A stretch of DNA of 64,000 nucleotides from contig OY848919.1 in assembly GCA_963693285.1 (NCBI GenBank), positions 11,837,461 through 11,901,460 of the forward strand. Reading direction: 5' to 3'. A program made the translations under genes and the position numbers. The notes under the pieces were generated by a model that saw nothing but the letters and a program-made list of their open reading frames with translations, had not been told where the DNA came from and did not search any database. Below are positions 12,230-23,249 of this stretch, piece after piece. Source of the DNA: Xestospongia muta. Taxonomy: Eukaryota; Porifera; Demospongiae; Haplosclerida; Petrosiidae. Numbering within the stretch: the first letter of the stretch is position 1; every line of letters begins with the position of its first letter.

Positions 12230-13373
12230 TTAAAAATTTTTGTTAGCCCAAACATTAGTGTTACGGAGATAACTACCATTAATATACAATGTAATTAATG
12301 TACTGTTCTGTACTAAGGCTTCAGAGATTTGTTGTTCTCCAAAATTAGTGATGTTAGAACAATCAAGATAAAGTTGTTCTAATGTCGTATTAATACCTAA
12401 CATTTTACAGACGTGAGGTATATCTTCATCTGTGATGTTATCATCACCTGACAATAAAAATGTCTTTATTGTTTTATTACTGGAGAGTGCTTTACTTAAC
12501 ATTTCTAGACTGTTAGGAGGAAGAGGTGAGGACATTAGATATAGTACATTCATTGTTTTATCAGAAGTCAGCATACGAGACAGTTCCGATACACAACAAT
12601 TATCAAGAGTTGTGTGCAAAATATCAAGTCCTCTCACTAGACTTTCATTGATGCTGCTAAACACCTTTAGTGAACTTTCAGGAGTTGATGACTCGAGAAT
12701 AATCCTCCAAAATTCATTAGTTTCTTTTAATTGACTCAACACTTTTTCACACTGCTCTACGGTAGGTGAGGTAAGGTGTACTGAAGCACTGTCGGTATCC
12801 CATTGAACACATTTGTTATTAGCTATTGCAAAACACAGATAGTTGTTGTGTAAACACAAAGGTTTGTTTACTACAATGAATAACTAGTTTATCATGACAA
12901 ATCAATTACAATATAAAGACACTCGTGCACACACACACACACACATACACACACACACACAAACACCTACATTCTACCATTAAAAGCACCTTCTAACTTA
13001 ACATTTTAAAATACTTAGATTTAGCAAGTATAAAGCTTAGCATGCAATTATTACATTAGTTATTTAGATCATTAATATAGTACATGCTATTAATAGTACG
13101 CTTAAAGTATAGAGTATATACAGTTAAGTTACGTCTTACTGCTGTATGGAGGTGGTTCTTCTTCTTCGATTAATTCTTCAAAGTTATATGGGATCAGTCC
13201 ATCCCTTCCATTCACTCTCCCATACCAAAAACCCTCTTCTTCATCTCTTAAGATCTCTACAATGTCGCCAACTGCCAATGATAATTCGTCCTCATTCTCT
13301 GCTGTGTAATTGTAAGCTACTTTTGCTCTGCGTTTAGAAGTGATCTCAGATGTCTTAGCTATGATGCATAGGA

Positions 13374-13425
<52 letters not shown>

Positions 13426-15963
13426 GCTTTGCTTTAATGTTATTAACACATTATAATATTATAATAACAATCCAAAATTAGTAATTTTTAAATATTACCT
13501 TCATATTGTCTAAGTCTTGATTTCAAATCCTCTATTTCCAAATCCTTCCTTTCAATAATCATGGATTGTGTTTTCAGTAGATTTCTTAAATCGTCTTCCA
13601 TTGCCATCTCAAAAGCTTTCATCTCCTACATGATAAATACATTACCTAAAAACAACATGTCTTATGCATACCTCATTTCTTTTGATCTCATCAAAAACAA
13701 CACAGTGGCCAATAATTAACTTCATCAAGCCCCTTGTCTTCACTACTTCAATGGTCTCTAAAGCTTTAGCAATTAGTGGCCCAAATAAAGTGAGGGGAAA
13801 GGTACAGGTCACACTGATGGAGTTAGTTGTTTTAATGACTTTGATCTGGACATGTTTAGATAATCGTTCAAAACATTCAGAAAGAACTTCTCTAATGTCA
13901 TTTAGTGTGTAATCATCAGGATTCCAGTCCAAAATAAATGTAGCCGTTTCACATTTGAGAGAAGAGGAAGTACTTGATATTCTGAAACTTTCATCAAGAC
14001 AGAGACGAACAGATACAGTTGCACAAAATTCTTCAATAGACATTTTGTATGTCTGAATATGGACTTTGGCTTCTATGACATCAAATTCCTCTACTATTGT
14101 CTCCAGATAACTGATATCGGTGAGTGTACACTTGTCTCGTACTACATCTAATATCTCATCAATAGTGTTAACGTGAGTTATTTGAGGCTTCAAGTCGATG
14201 AAACTGTCTTGAAGTAAAATTTTAATTTCCTCCACAGGAGGTGGATTATTTGAAATAGCTCGTCGGACTTTGAAAAATGTGCTACCAAATTTCCTTCTGA
14301 TTTCATTAAATGTCTTACTCATAGCTTGAGGAATTAGAATGCTCCTTGAGGTGATATCTAATGAGAATTTGAGATTAAATGGAATTATTAAATGTATAAT
14401 TGTCTTACTTTGAGACAGACTATCATTCGATGCTACTATTGTATCAGTAGAATAACCTAAATCTAAGAATTCATCAATAATGTAGTTAAATGCTAATTTA
14501 CTTTGTTGTGGATAATCTGGTACTATCACTGTGTCATGAGAATCACTCTGTTCATCTATGTAGTTTACGAGTATGAAATTATTCTATGGATGTGTAATAA
14601 TATATCTTACCTTCATTATAATAAGACTCAGCTTCTTGATGATCATTTTGATGAAACACTTTTTCTATGTTAAAAAAATAACTCTATGTATATAGAAATA
14701 GAATGTCACAACCATTAGATTCCTGGTGCTATAATATCCTAATAGCAATATTATTACTGTTGATGCATGCTGCAAAAATATCTATGTCATGAACTAAAAA
14801 CAATAACTATATACCACTTAACTCATGATACTGTGTATATATTATAAATAACTTACTAAAGTCACTTAAAATAGCATTAGCTAATGGTACATTGTCAGTG
14901 AACTTTAATAGCACACTGGCAAACACCTCCAAATTATGATAGCTAGCACGAATGGCACCAAGTACAGCATCTAATAGACTTGCTCTTCTTTGTGACAGTG
15001 TTTGTCTACTAGACTCCAGACTTGTTAATGTCGCCTCCGACAATACCTCCTCTCCATGAAGCATACGAGCTACACTGATAGGATCATGTAGGGATTGAGA
15101 TAAATGACTAAAATGACGAACAAATAATGCACTGGCATAATCTTCATTAGCGTCTTTGTCATTTAGATCTATGTAAAGATAAACTGTAGACATTTTGAAA
15201 GTTGACAAAACAAAACAATTTGAATGTTAAGTAAACACAAGTTGAAACACAAACATGACGTCTCAGACATTAAGAGTTACAAAACATACACACTAGTATT
15301 GTAATAACTGTATACCATTTTACTGTTATTACCAAACAATGACATTAATGAAGTTTTAATTATTAAACACAACTGTCTATGTTGAACAAATGGCGTACGC
15401 AAGTCGACAGTTCTCATTACTAGACATACTAATAAATTTAGATATCAAGGTGTCACTAATAAAAATACAGTTTACAAGAAGCTAAACTTTGTTACGGATG
15501 TTGTTATTGTTTGTATTTAAGGGGTGTTGGTATCAGTGTCATAATATACAATAAAGCATGAGCTTTATGCCAGACTAATAGCTTTCTTTTGCCTTACACT
15601 GATGTGCCATTATTTGTATTAACACAATTGCTCACCAGTAATATAAGGAGATCCTCCTAAAGCTAACACATAATTATTAGCAGTAGTCATTCCTTCCATG
15701 ACATCTTTTCTCAAAGCATCAATAATTTCTTTCCTTGTAGCACTGGGATTGGTATTTAGCCATAACTGAAACATCTTTAAAATTTTAAAGTCGACATCTT
15801 TATTCAGTTCTTCAATAGCATCTAATTTAGTAGTATCTAGTTTGAGAAGTACACCAAACTTGTACCAATTGGTACCAACTCGGACATGTTCGCATAACTC
15901 ATCAAGAGATGGTTTTTCTTCTATTTTTACTTCAAAAGACATACTTTCAGAAGCCACTGTCAT
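12230..15963 (-). CDS. Gene C: Death - CARD-like - FNEIR - coiled coil - SH3 - LRR protein
   Basis: Exons: Death 15636-15963 (ATG 15963, or internal MSFEV 21 bp downstream); CARD-like 14857-15168; linkers near 14640-14665 and 14409-14563; FNEIR module 13672-14357; coiled coil about 13497-13626 (ERKDLEIEDLKSRLRQYEG); SH3 13140-13358; LRR 12230-12832. The Death core reads NWYKFGVLLKLD and KMFQLWLNTNP. The FNEIR module carries TFNEIR, DKCTLTDISYLE, FILDWNPDDY, NSISVTCTFPL and KLIIGHC. The LRR ends with LITLYINGSYLR. The SH3 exon is unique to this paralogue. Junctions checked by eye are phase 1. A signalling adaptor or sensor able to recruit proline-rich partners is a reasonable inference, but no substrate can be named. 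Confidence 0.75.
12911..12964. repeat. (CA)n microsatellite in gene C intron
   Basis: Interrupted CA repeats lie between the SH3 exon and the LRR exon of gene C. Confidence 0.9.
13140..13358 (-). other. SH3 domain exon of gene C
   Basis: Single 219-bp exon, phase 1 at both ends. It contains the classic SH3 signatures in order: ALYDY-like box VAYNYTAENEDELSLAVGD, acidic RT-loop, EGFWYGRVNGRDGLIPYNF (conserved W, G and P). An acidic/proline tail EEEEPPPYSS follows. SH3 domains bind PxxP peptides. Length 219 is a multiple of three, so its inclusion or skipping preserves the frame. Confidence 0.93.
13377..13423 (-). repeat. (CT)n on sense strand, before SH3 exon
   Basis: The plus strand shows (GA)n. 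On the sense strand of gene C it is a CT tract ending about 19 bp before the SH3 exon acceptor, acting as an extended polypyrimidine tract. Confidence 0.95.
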
Positions 15964-16482
15964 ATACTTACTGTAAAATTACAGGAAGATATCTCTGTAG
16001 AAACAAAATTGGAATCAAAATTCAGGATAACTTTCATGAACATGAACATTACATATATTATATATGACTTATTACTACGACATATTGATTTAAATAATCA
16101 TTTCACAATTACGATTGTATGAAACAATACAGACAGAACAGTAAAATAAATTATTGATCGCTTTAACTTACAGGTAAGCGAATTTCTCTCCAGTATATTT
16201 ATGACTATTTATAATAACATCACATGAGAAGGAGGAGGAGCTAAGAGATTGCATAGATAATTATATGAATGAAGCGTGCAAGAGTTTTTATACAAGTTTA
16301 TTATTTTTTATTATTTTTTATTACTGTTGTTAATAAACAAGCGAATTGTATCAATCTTTTTTAGTTACTTAGTTCCACTTCACTCAGCAGTATTTGATAA
16401 TAGAATTTTAAACAAAAAAGTTATAATAAATGTTAACATAATGATTGATAAGACATTTATTAATAAGGAGAAATAACACAAA
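15964..16482. other. Intergenic region between genes C and D
   Basis: AT-rich. It should hold the promoter of gene C near 15964-16220 and the 3' flank of gene D. No coding sequence or recognisable repeat seen. Confidence 0.5.
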
Positions 16483-19400
16483 TTACTGCTTAAGACGAAG
16501 ACAATTTCCATTAATAAATATTGTAGTAGGTATATTATTATCATTTAACACTTCAGATATTTGTTGCTCTCCAAATTTAGTGATCTTGGGAGTATGACTG
16601 ACACATATTTCTTCTAATGTCGTATTAACTGTTAGCATTTGACAAAGGTAGGGTATGTCTTTGTCTGTGATGTTATTGTCATTCCATATTGATAGTGTTT
16701 TCAATGTATTGTTAACAGAGAGAGCAGCACTAATAATTGCTAGACTATTGGGTGGGAGATGAGATGACTTTAGCCGTACTTCCTTCAATATTTCGTTTTG
16801 AGCCAATACACGAGATAGTTCATTGACGCAGTCAGTATTAAATGGTGTATTACTTATTTCAAGTGTCCTCACTAAGCATGTTTTGATGTTATTAAGAATT
16901 ATTCGTAAACAGTCAGGAGATGATTTGTCGAGGATTATCGTCCAATATTCTTCTAGTATCTTTAAATTCCTTATCACTTCTTGGCATTCCTCCACAGTAG
17001 GTGAGGTGAGAGTAATACAATCTCTATGCCACATAATATGGGCTCCAGCTGCAGCTCCTTTTAAAAAATATACACATTTTCAACAATTGTTCTTTGCAAA
17101 TTCATGGACCTAAACAGCATTAATGCTGATTTTGTGCAATGATGATCATAGTTTCATACATAGTTAGCTAGCATGGTGTTGTAGATATATTTTTTTAATT
17201 GACAGTGTTATGGTATGTTGTTAAAGAGAATTAAGCATTGATAAAGGGAATTAAGCATTGATAAAGGGAATTAAGCATTGATAAAGGGAATTAAGCATTG
17301 ACAAAGGAAATTAAGTATTGATAAAGGGAATTAAGCATTGATAAAGAGAATTAAGCATTGACAAAGGAAATTAAGTATTGATAAAGGGAATTAAGCATTG
17401 ATAAAGGAAATTAAGCATTGATAAAGGAAATTAAGCATTGATAAAGGAAATTAGGCATTGATAAAGGGAATGAAGCATTGATAAAGGAAATTAAGCATTG
17501 ACAAAGGGAATTAAGCATTGATAAAGGGAATTAAGCATTGATAAAGGAAATTAGGCATTGATAAAGGAAATTAGGCATTGATAAAGGAAATTAGGCATTG
17601 ATAAAGGAAATTAAGCATTGATAAAGGAAATTAGGCATTGATAAAGGAAATTAGGCATTGATAAAGGAAATTAAGCATTGATAAAGGAAATTAACCATTG
17701 ACAAAGGGAATTAACCAAAAACAAAATTAAAAAATTAAAAAAATTGCTCATTGCAATGACAATATACCTATTGTTAAATGTGAGATGTCAACATGTTTTG
17801 CTCTAAATCATATTTAAAAGATTAATTTTACATATTACTAATTTGAATTGTTAGAAAAACTAAATATTATCCTCAATACTTGAGACTTAATGATGTGTAC
17901 GGTGACTTACTTTTTTCCGTCATTTTGTCTTCAATTGTGACACCACCATGACTATCCACTAAATAATCACTATAAGTACTACCTGATGAAAGTGACAATT
18001 GTGAGCTATAACCACTCTCTGCTCTTGAAAAGAGTTTCTCTAAAAATAAATTATAAATTACATAAAACAATATTGTAGTCTACAAAAAATACAAGTATAA
18101 TGAAGGTAGTATTATAAGTCGTTATCAATGTTAGAATTTTTTAGATCTACACAATATCCTATATCAATATAACTGTACTAATAGATAAATGAATGGACAT
18201 CAACAATGTCACCTGGGAAAAGATGGAAATGTGATATGACTTCAGTTTGTGATAAGTTGACAGGCCTAGGTTGTGGTTCAGTGACTAGAGTAACATATGG
18301 TTTCTCTGCAGAAATTATAAAAACAGAATTTTATTTAATTATGGCAATATGGTCAATAATATGTGACCTGAGTTGCAAAAGGGATCACTTCTGGTAAAAC
18401 ATTTGTGAGATGATTTGTGAAAAAAGACAACTGTTAAAACATCATAAAAATAGTTTTGTATACGTAAAGCTGCTATAATATGCACAACTATTCATGGAAT
18501 TGTATCTATGTATATAAAACTGTTTTTTCAGGTGTTTTAAAAGCGATCCTTTTTCATAAACTATATCACAACTGTTTGACAGAAGTAGTCCCTTATATTG
18601 GAAATCATGTCACATATAGTAAGTAAATATTTCTAAATAGCATGTAATATATCATTTAACATTTCATGTTACCACTGATGAAAAACACACGCCTTAACAG
18701 GAACATTATAAATTATTAAACTTTAATTCACCAAGCATAACTTTAATAGTAATTTGCTACATTTTATTCTTGTTAAATTAATTCGCTAATAAAACATTTT
18801 CACATTAAAAGTTAAAAATATGTGATAAAATTTATTCCTTAAATCAAATTAACATAAATCATTCCTGTACTTAGCACTTAGTCATAGTAGAGTTAAAAAT
18901 TCATTGGCAATTGCTATTACTCTCAAAATTAAAACTATCATCAAATCCTACCTTTATATTGTATAAGTTGATATTTTAAAATTTCTATTTCCATATTTTT
19001 TTGCTGAATGAGTGCTTTTAAGTCTCTCGTTTTCAATGTCATCGTCATCTCCAGATCTTTTCTCTCCTAGATTATGCAATCATTATAAATAATAACATTA
19101 TCAATAACTACTAGATCAAAGCTATCTCTTACCTCATCTGTTTTGCGTTTATCAAAAATAATACAATGGCCGATTGTGAGTTTCAATAACCCTTTCCTCT
19201 TCACTAATTCAAGGGTATCCTGAGCTTTAGCAATAAGTGAAGCAAATAAACTAAGAGGAAAGCTACAGGTCACAGCAATAGAGTTAGTCTTTGTAATGAC
19301 ATTAATCTGTACGTATATAGATAATCGTTCGAAAGTTTCAGAAAGAACTTCTCTGATATCATCTAGTATATAATCTTCTGGATTCCAGTCTAAAATAAAT

Positions 19401-22390
19401 GTCACTGTTTCACATTTGAGAGAGAGGGAAGTACTTGACATTCTAAAATGTTTGTCCAGGCAGAGACGAACAGACACTGTCTTACAAAATTCTTCAATAG
19501 ATATTTTGTATGCCTGAATATGGACTTTGGCTTCTTCAATGTCAAATTCCTCTACTATTATCTCCAAATAATTGATATCAGTGAGTGTACACTTGTCTCG
19601 TACTACATCTAATATTTCATCGATGGTGTTAACATGAGCTAACTGAGGCTTCAGGTCAACAAAACTAACTTGAAGTAACATTATAATTTCCTCTGTTGAA
19701 GGCAGAGTATTTAAAATGGCTCGTCGGACTTTAAAGAATGTGCTACCAAATTTCTTTCGGATTTCGTTAAATGTTTTACCCATTGCTTGAGGAATTAGAA
19801 CACTGTCTGAAACGAAATATATATGAGTTTTAATTAGGTTACATGGAATCATATAATTGTCATACTTTGTATCACTTGCAGTTGGTACTATACTCTTTTC
19901 ACATTGGACATTGGGGATGACTGTGGTTTAGTGGAATTTTTAATAATGACCTACGTCGTCAACCAAACTTGGTATAGTGTTGTAGTTGTAAAGTTTTTGT
20001 GAATCATACTAAAGTTTTTTCGGGACTCTTTGTGACTATGTCTTCTTAATCCACTCTACTCTTACTAAAATCATTCAATTTATATGGGATTTTTGGTTTG
20101 TTCCTAAATCATTGCTAAAATAAATTAGTTGTTTTGATTAATTCATGTACATTTTGGTTGCATACATCCTTACAAAATACATTGAAGTATATGTATAAAT
20201 TTCATAGTAACAAGTAACATGTTCTAGCATCTCGTCATCATAGTTCTAACAATTAGCTGCATCACTAGTCAATTCCATAGTACATTTTATTACATTAGTT
20301 ATCAAAATAGTACGTGATGTTTCTTTCTATGAATCGAATAATTTGTTATGTACAAATTAGCAGATTTGTAAGGCCTTTTGAATTGTATAAACCATTTCTT
20401 TCTACTTAATTCTCAGACAGAGTTATAAATCTGAGTTATTGTTCATTCTTAAAAAGTATACTATATTATTAACAGAAGTATCTCAGTGTTTGAAAATCTA
20501 ATAGTCTATCCCTATAGTTAAATGTTTATTTACTTGGAGAAGCTGGTACTATTGATATTACTATGTCAAGAGAACTAGGCTGTATATTTAGCAAACATCA
20601 AATTGTTTTGTGTGCATATAATACCTTCAACAGAGTAAGACTCTTCTTGATGATTATTTTGATGAAATTCTCTTTCTATGAAAGAAACAAACCTCATGGC
20701 TTCAATTATTGAGCAAAACCACAAAAATTACTTTTGGCTTCTAATTGCATTTATACATATTGTAGGCTTAGCTTTGTGGTGACTCAGTGTTGGGCCTACA
20801 TCATATTGATGAAACCATAGTAACCAAGGCTTCACTTGAAATAACATAATGCTTTTTTAAATGTGGGAAACAACCAAGGAAATATATATTTATATACTTA
20901 ACTAGCCTATTCAATTCTACGTTATATGTAAATAAACTTACTAAAGTCACTTAAAATAGCATTAGCTAATGGTACATTGTCAGTGAACTTCAATAGTACA
21001 CTGGCAAAAACCTCCAAATTGTGATAGCTAGTACGTACAGCACCAAGTGCAGCATCTAATAGACTTGCTCTTCTCTGTGACAGTGTTTGTCTGGTAGACT
21101 CCACACTTGTTAATGTTGTCTCTGACAATATCTTCTCTCCATGAAGCATACGAGCTACACTGATAGGATCATGTAGAGATTGACAGAGAGCATCATAGTA
21201 ATGTTGAAATAATGTGATAGCATTATCTTCACGTCTAGATCTATCTGATGTTACTTCATGACTTAGGTCTATAGAAAATGAAAAGCCAGACATGTCAGTA
21301 AACAGCAGTAGAATTCTAGCTACACTGTGAAAACTAATCAGTTATTTGAACAACCAAGTTTGTAGCTTACATCAGTAGATTACTATGAATCTAGAACTCA
21401 TATAAATTGTTAATTGTCTAACTTATTGGTATGTTGTACTATTGTAAAAGAACAGTGTTATTTACATCCATTATGAATTCCATAGTAAACCACTAATGTA
21501 TGTTATTAATTAGTTAGTGTAAACTATTACAAATATGATTTCCTATTTATCATTGTAATAATGTAAATAGCTGAAATACCACTGTCAATATTAGAGATAG
21601 ATATTGTACAATAAAATAATCCCTATTATACATTACAGTATCTTACATAACATATCTAACCACTTAATACAATGTTATGACTACATAAATAATTTAGTGG
21701 TTTAATTAATTATTATATAGTCAAACTAGTGGTCAAAAAACAATAGTATTATGAACTACTTACAAAGATATTTATCTACTAACCTAATGGTAATCTTAAA
21801 TCACTCCAATCTGGTTCCTTTATGCCATGTCGTGTACAATATTGTCTGAGATGATCATGATATTCCACACAACCAACTGCTTCAAACCAAGCAAACAGGT
21901 AGTTTAAGTTCTCTAATGATATAACATCTTTATCTAATAACAATTCCAAAAGATGAGAAGGAGACAGGATACGAGTTTGATGATATTCGGGTAGAAATGT
22001 TTTTCTGGCAATCTCCTTGATCTGTTCATAACATTCACTATTCATTTCTCCTAATAAGAATGCTAATGTTAGCACCAGATCTAACATTTTCTTCTCTTCA
22101 AGATAAACATCAAAAGTTACAAATCGATGTAGTTCTTGCAAATTGCGCTTTGGAAACCCAACACGAAGAAGCAGCTGATAAACCAATGAGGGTGCACATT
22201 GAGGCATCTTATGTTCTATTAGTTCATAGAGGTCAATAAAGGTGCAAGCAGTCTCTTGTGGTATATCCAGAAGACGACATGCCAGTTTGAGAGAGTGGAG
22301 CTGATGATCACTAAGACCTGGATCGATCTTAACTAGTTGAGCTCTTAATGTCCTTTTTTGACTTTGAGGACTTTCTGATCTTACTTCCAT
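16483..22390 (-). CDS. Gene D: tandem DED - CARD-like - FNEIR - coiled coil - LRR protein
   Basis: Exons: tandem DED 21784-22390 (ATG 22390, MEVRSESPQ); CARD-like 20942-21268; short linker about 20622-20680; FNEIR 19133-19806; coiled coil about 18953-19067; linkers 18211-18309 and about 17911-18041 (Ser-rich, GYSSQLSLSSGSTYSDYL); LRR 16483-17057. The DED exon ends in phase 1 and the CARD-like exon begins in phase 1, giving G|AC = Asp, the same junction used by Death exons in C. This supports one gene. The CARD-like exon ends KFTDNVPLANAILSDFSK. It is the only member starting with DEDs, which in other animals recruit FADD or initiator caspases; that role here is inference. An intron next to the LRR holds a 0.5-kb minisatellite. 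Another intron holds a MITE. Confidence 0.73.
17221..17716. repeat. Minisatellite, 20-bp unit, about 25 copies
   Basis: Unit AAAGGGAATTAAGCATTGAT with A/G and T/C variants, in perfect 20-bp register along gene D's intron before the LRR exon. The reverse complement of the same unit forms the array inside the hAT-like element at 26734-27054. Confidence 0.97.
18362..18614. mobile_element. TA-flanked palindromic MITE, copy 2
   Basis: Long inverted repeats. The left end reads TGTGACCTGAGTTGCAAAAG. The right end is the near-complement of TGTGACATGATTTCCAATAT. TA flanks both ends. It is homologous to 11734-11953 and lies in an intron of gene D between linker and coiled-coil exons. No coding capacity. 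Confidence 0.68.
20720..20866. repeat. Solo arm of the 8231-type MITE
   Basis: About 140 bp similar to the right arm of the element at 8231-8670 (shared ggctttgtggt.actca, gatgaaaccatagtaac). The opposite arm is not seen, so this is a fragment in a gene D intron. Confidence 0.55.
21784..22390 (-). other. Tandem death-effector-domain (DED) exon of gene D
   Basis: One exon encoding two helical DED-like domains: residues about 13-88 (LRAQLVKIDPGLSDHQLHSL through LVYQLLLRVGFPKRNLQ) and about 103-185 (VLTLAFLLGEMNSECYEQI through YLFAWFEAVGCVEYHDHLRQ). The spacing and the hydrophobic pattern around LLDIPQ and FLLGEM fit caspase-8/FADD-type DEDs. The RxDL motif expected in canonical DEDs is weak, so the DED call is likely but not certain. 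Confidence 0.68.
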
Positions 22391-23249
22391 CTTGTTTAAC
22401 TCTTAGTATGTCCTATGAGTGGCATTATTTAGAAAACACCACCTGTTTTACACACTATAGACTAGTAATTTGATCTTTACTCTTAAGTTGTGTGATGTGG
22501 TTTCTATACAAGTTGTAATTTATATATAGAAACAAATGAGCATAGTATATGTAAAATGAGCATGGTATGTGTATGCTATTGATTCCATAGTGAATAAGAC
22601 TGTACACATAATCTTATAGTGACCCACATATTTGTTAAAGTATAGTAAACTGATATTGCAGACTAGTGAGAGGAATCAATTGGATACATCATTTAATAAA
22701 TGTCTATGTAGGATAATGTCGTGAACTGGTGAACAATATATTGCAAAGATATCTTGTATAATGCTTAGTAAATAAATACAAACAATTGTCATTCAACTAG
22801 ATCACATAAGATTCTATTGACTCAAGTCTTACTTATATGATAGTCAATTGTTGTATCTAACAATCAAAAATGATTAATAGGTTTCAATTTAACACTGACA
22901 TGTACATAACATGCTAATATACTATGACACACACAATGTACATAATGAGTTCGATTTTTTTCAATCGTTATACAATTTCAACAGAGTCTTCAAAACTCTA
23001 CCAATTCACCACATGTCTGGTCAATTAGTATAGATTAGTAATAAATACAGTGTAATATTTATATACTATTTTTAACATTGGTTGAATCAACCAGTCCATC
23101 TTTACAGAGTATGGAATTTTAAAGGATTGAATTGTACTAGAACACAGAGAATTGATACTGAAGTTTTAATTAATTTTTAAAAAACTTTTTAATGCTAAAT
23201 ACAAACTGGATAAGTTCTGTACTAATTATATAACAAATAAAAAGTGAAA
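22391..23249. other. Intergenic region between genes D and E, with dispersed repeat
   Basis: AT-rich. It contains the putative promoter of gene D. About 190 bp (22925-23115) resembles 24425-24625 and its duplicate at 33845-34045. No coding sequence. Confidence 0.55.
22925..23115. repeat. Dispersed 190-bp repeat, copy 1
   Basis: Shares segments such as ttcaacagagtct, ctaccaattcaccata and catctttac.gagtatg with 24425-24625 and 33845-34045. Origin unknown. Confidence 0.6.

Noticed and set aside
17221..17716. Possible CRISPR-like array
   Set aside because: Units are contiguous 20-bp repeats with no spacers, in a eukaryotic intron: a minisatellite.
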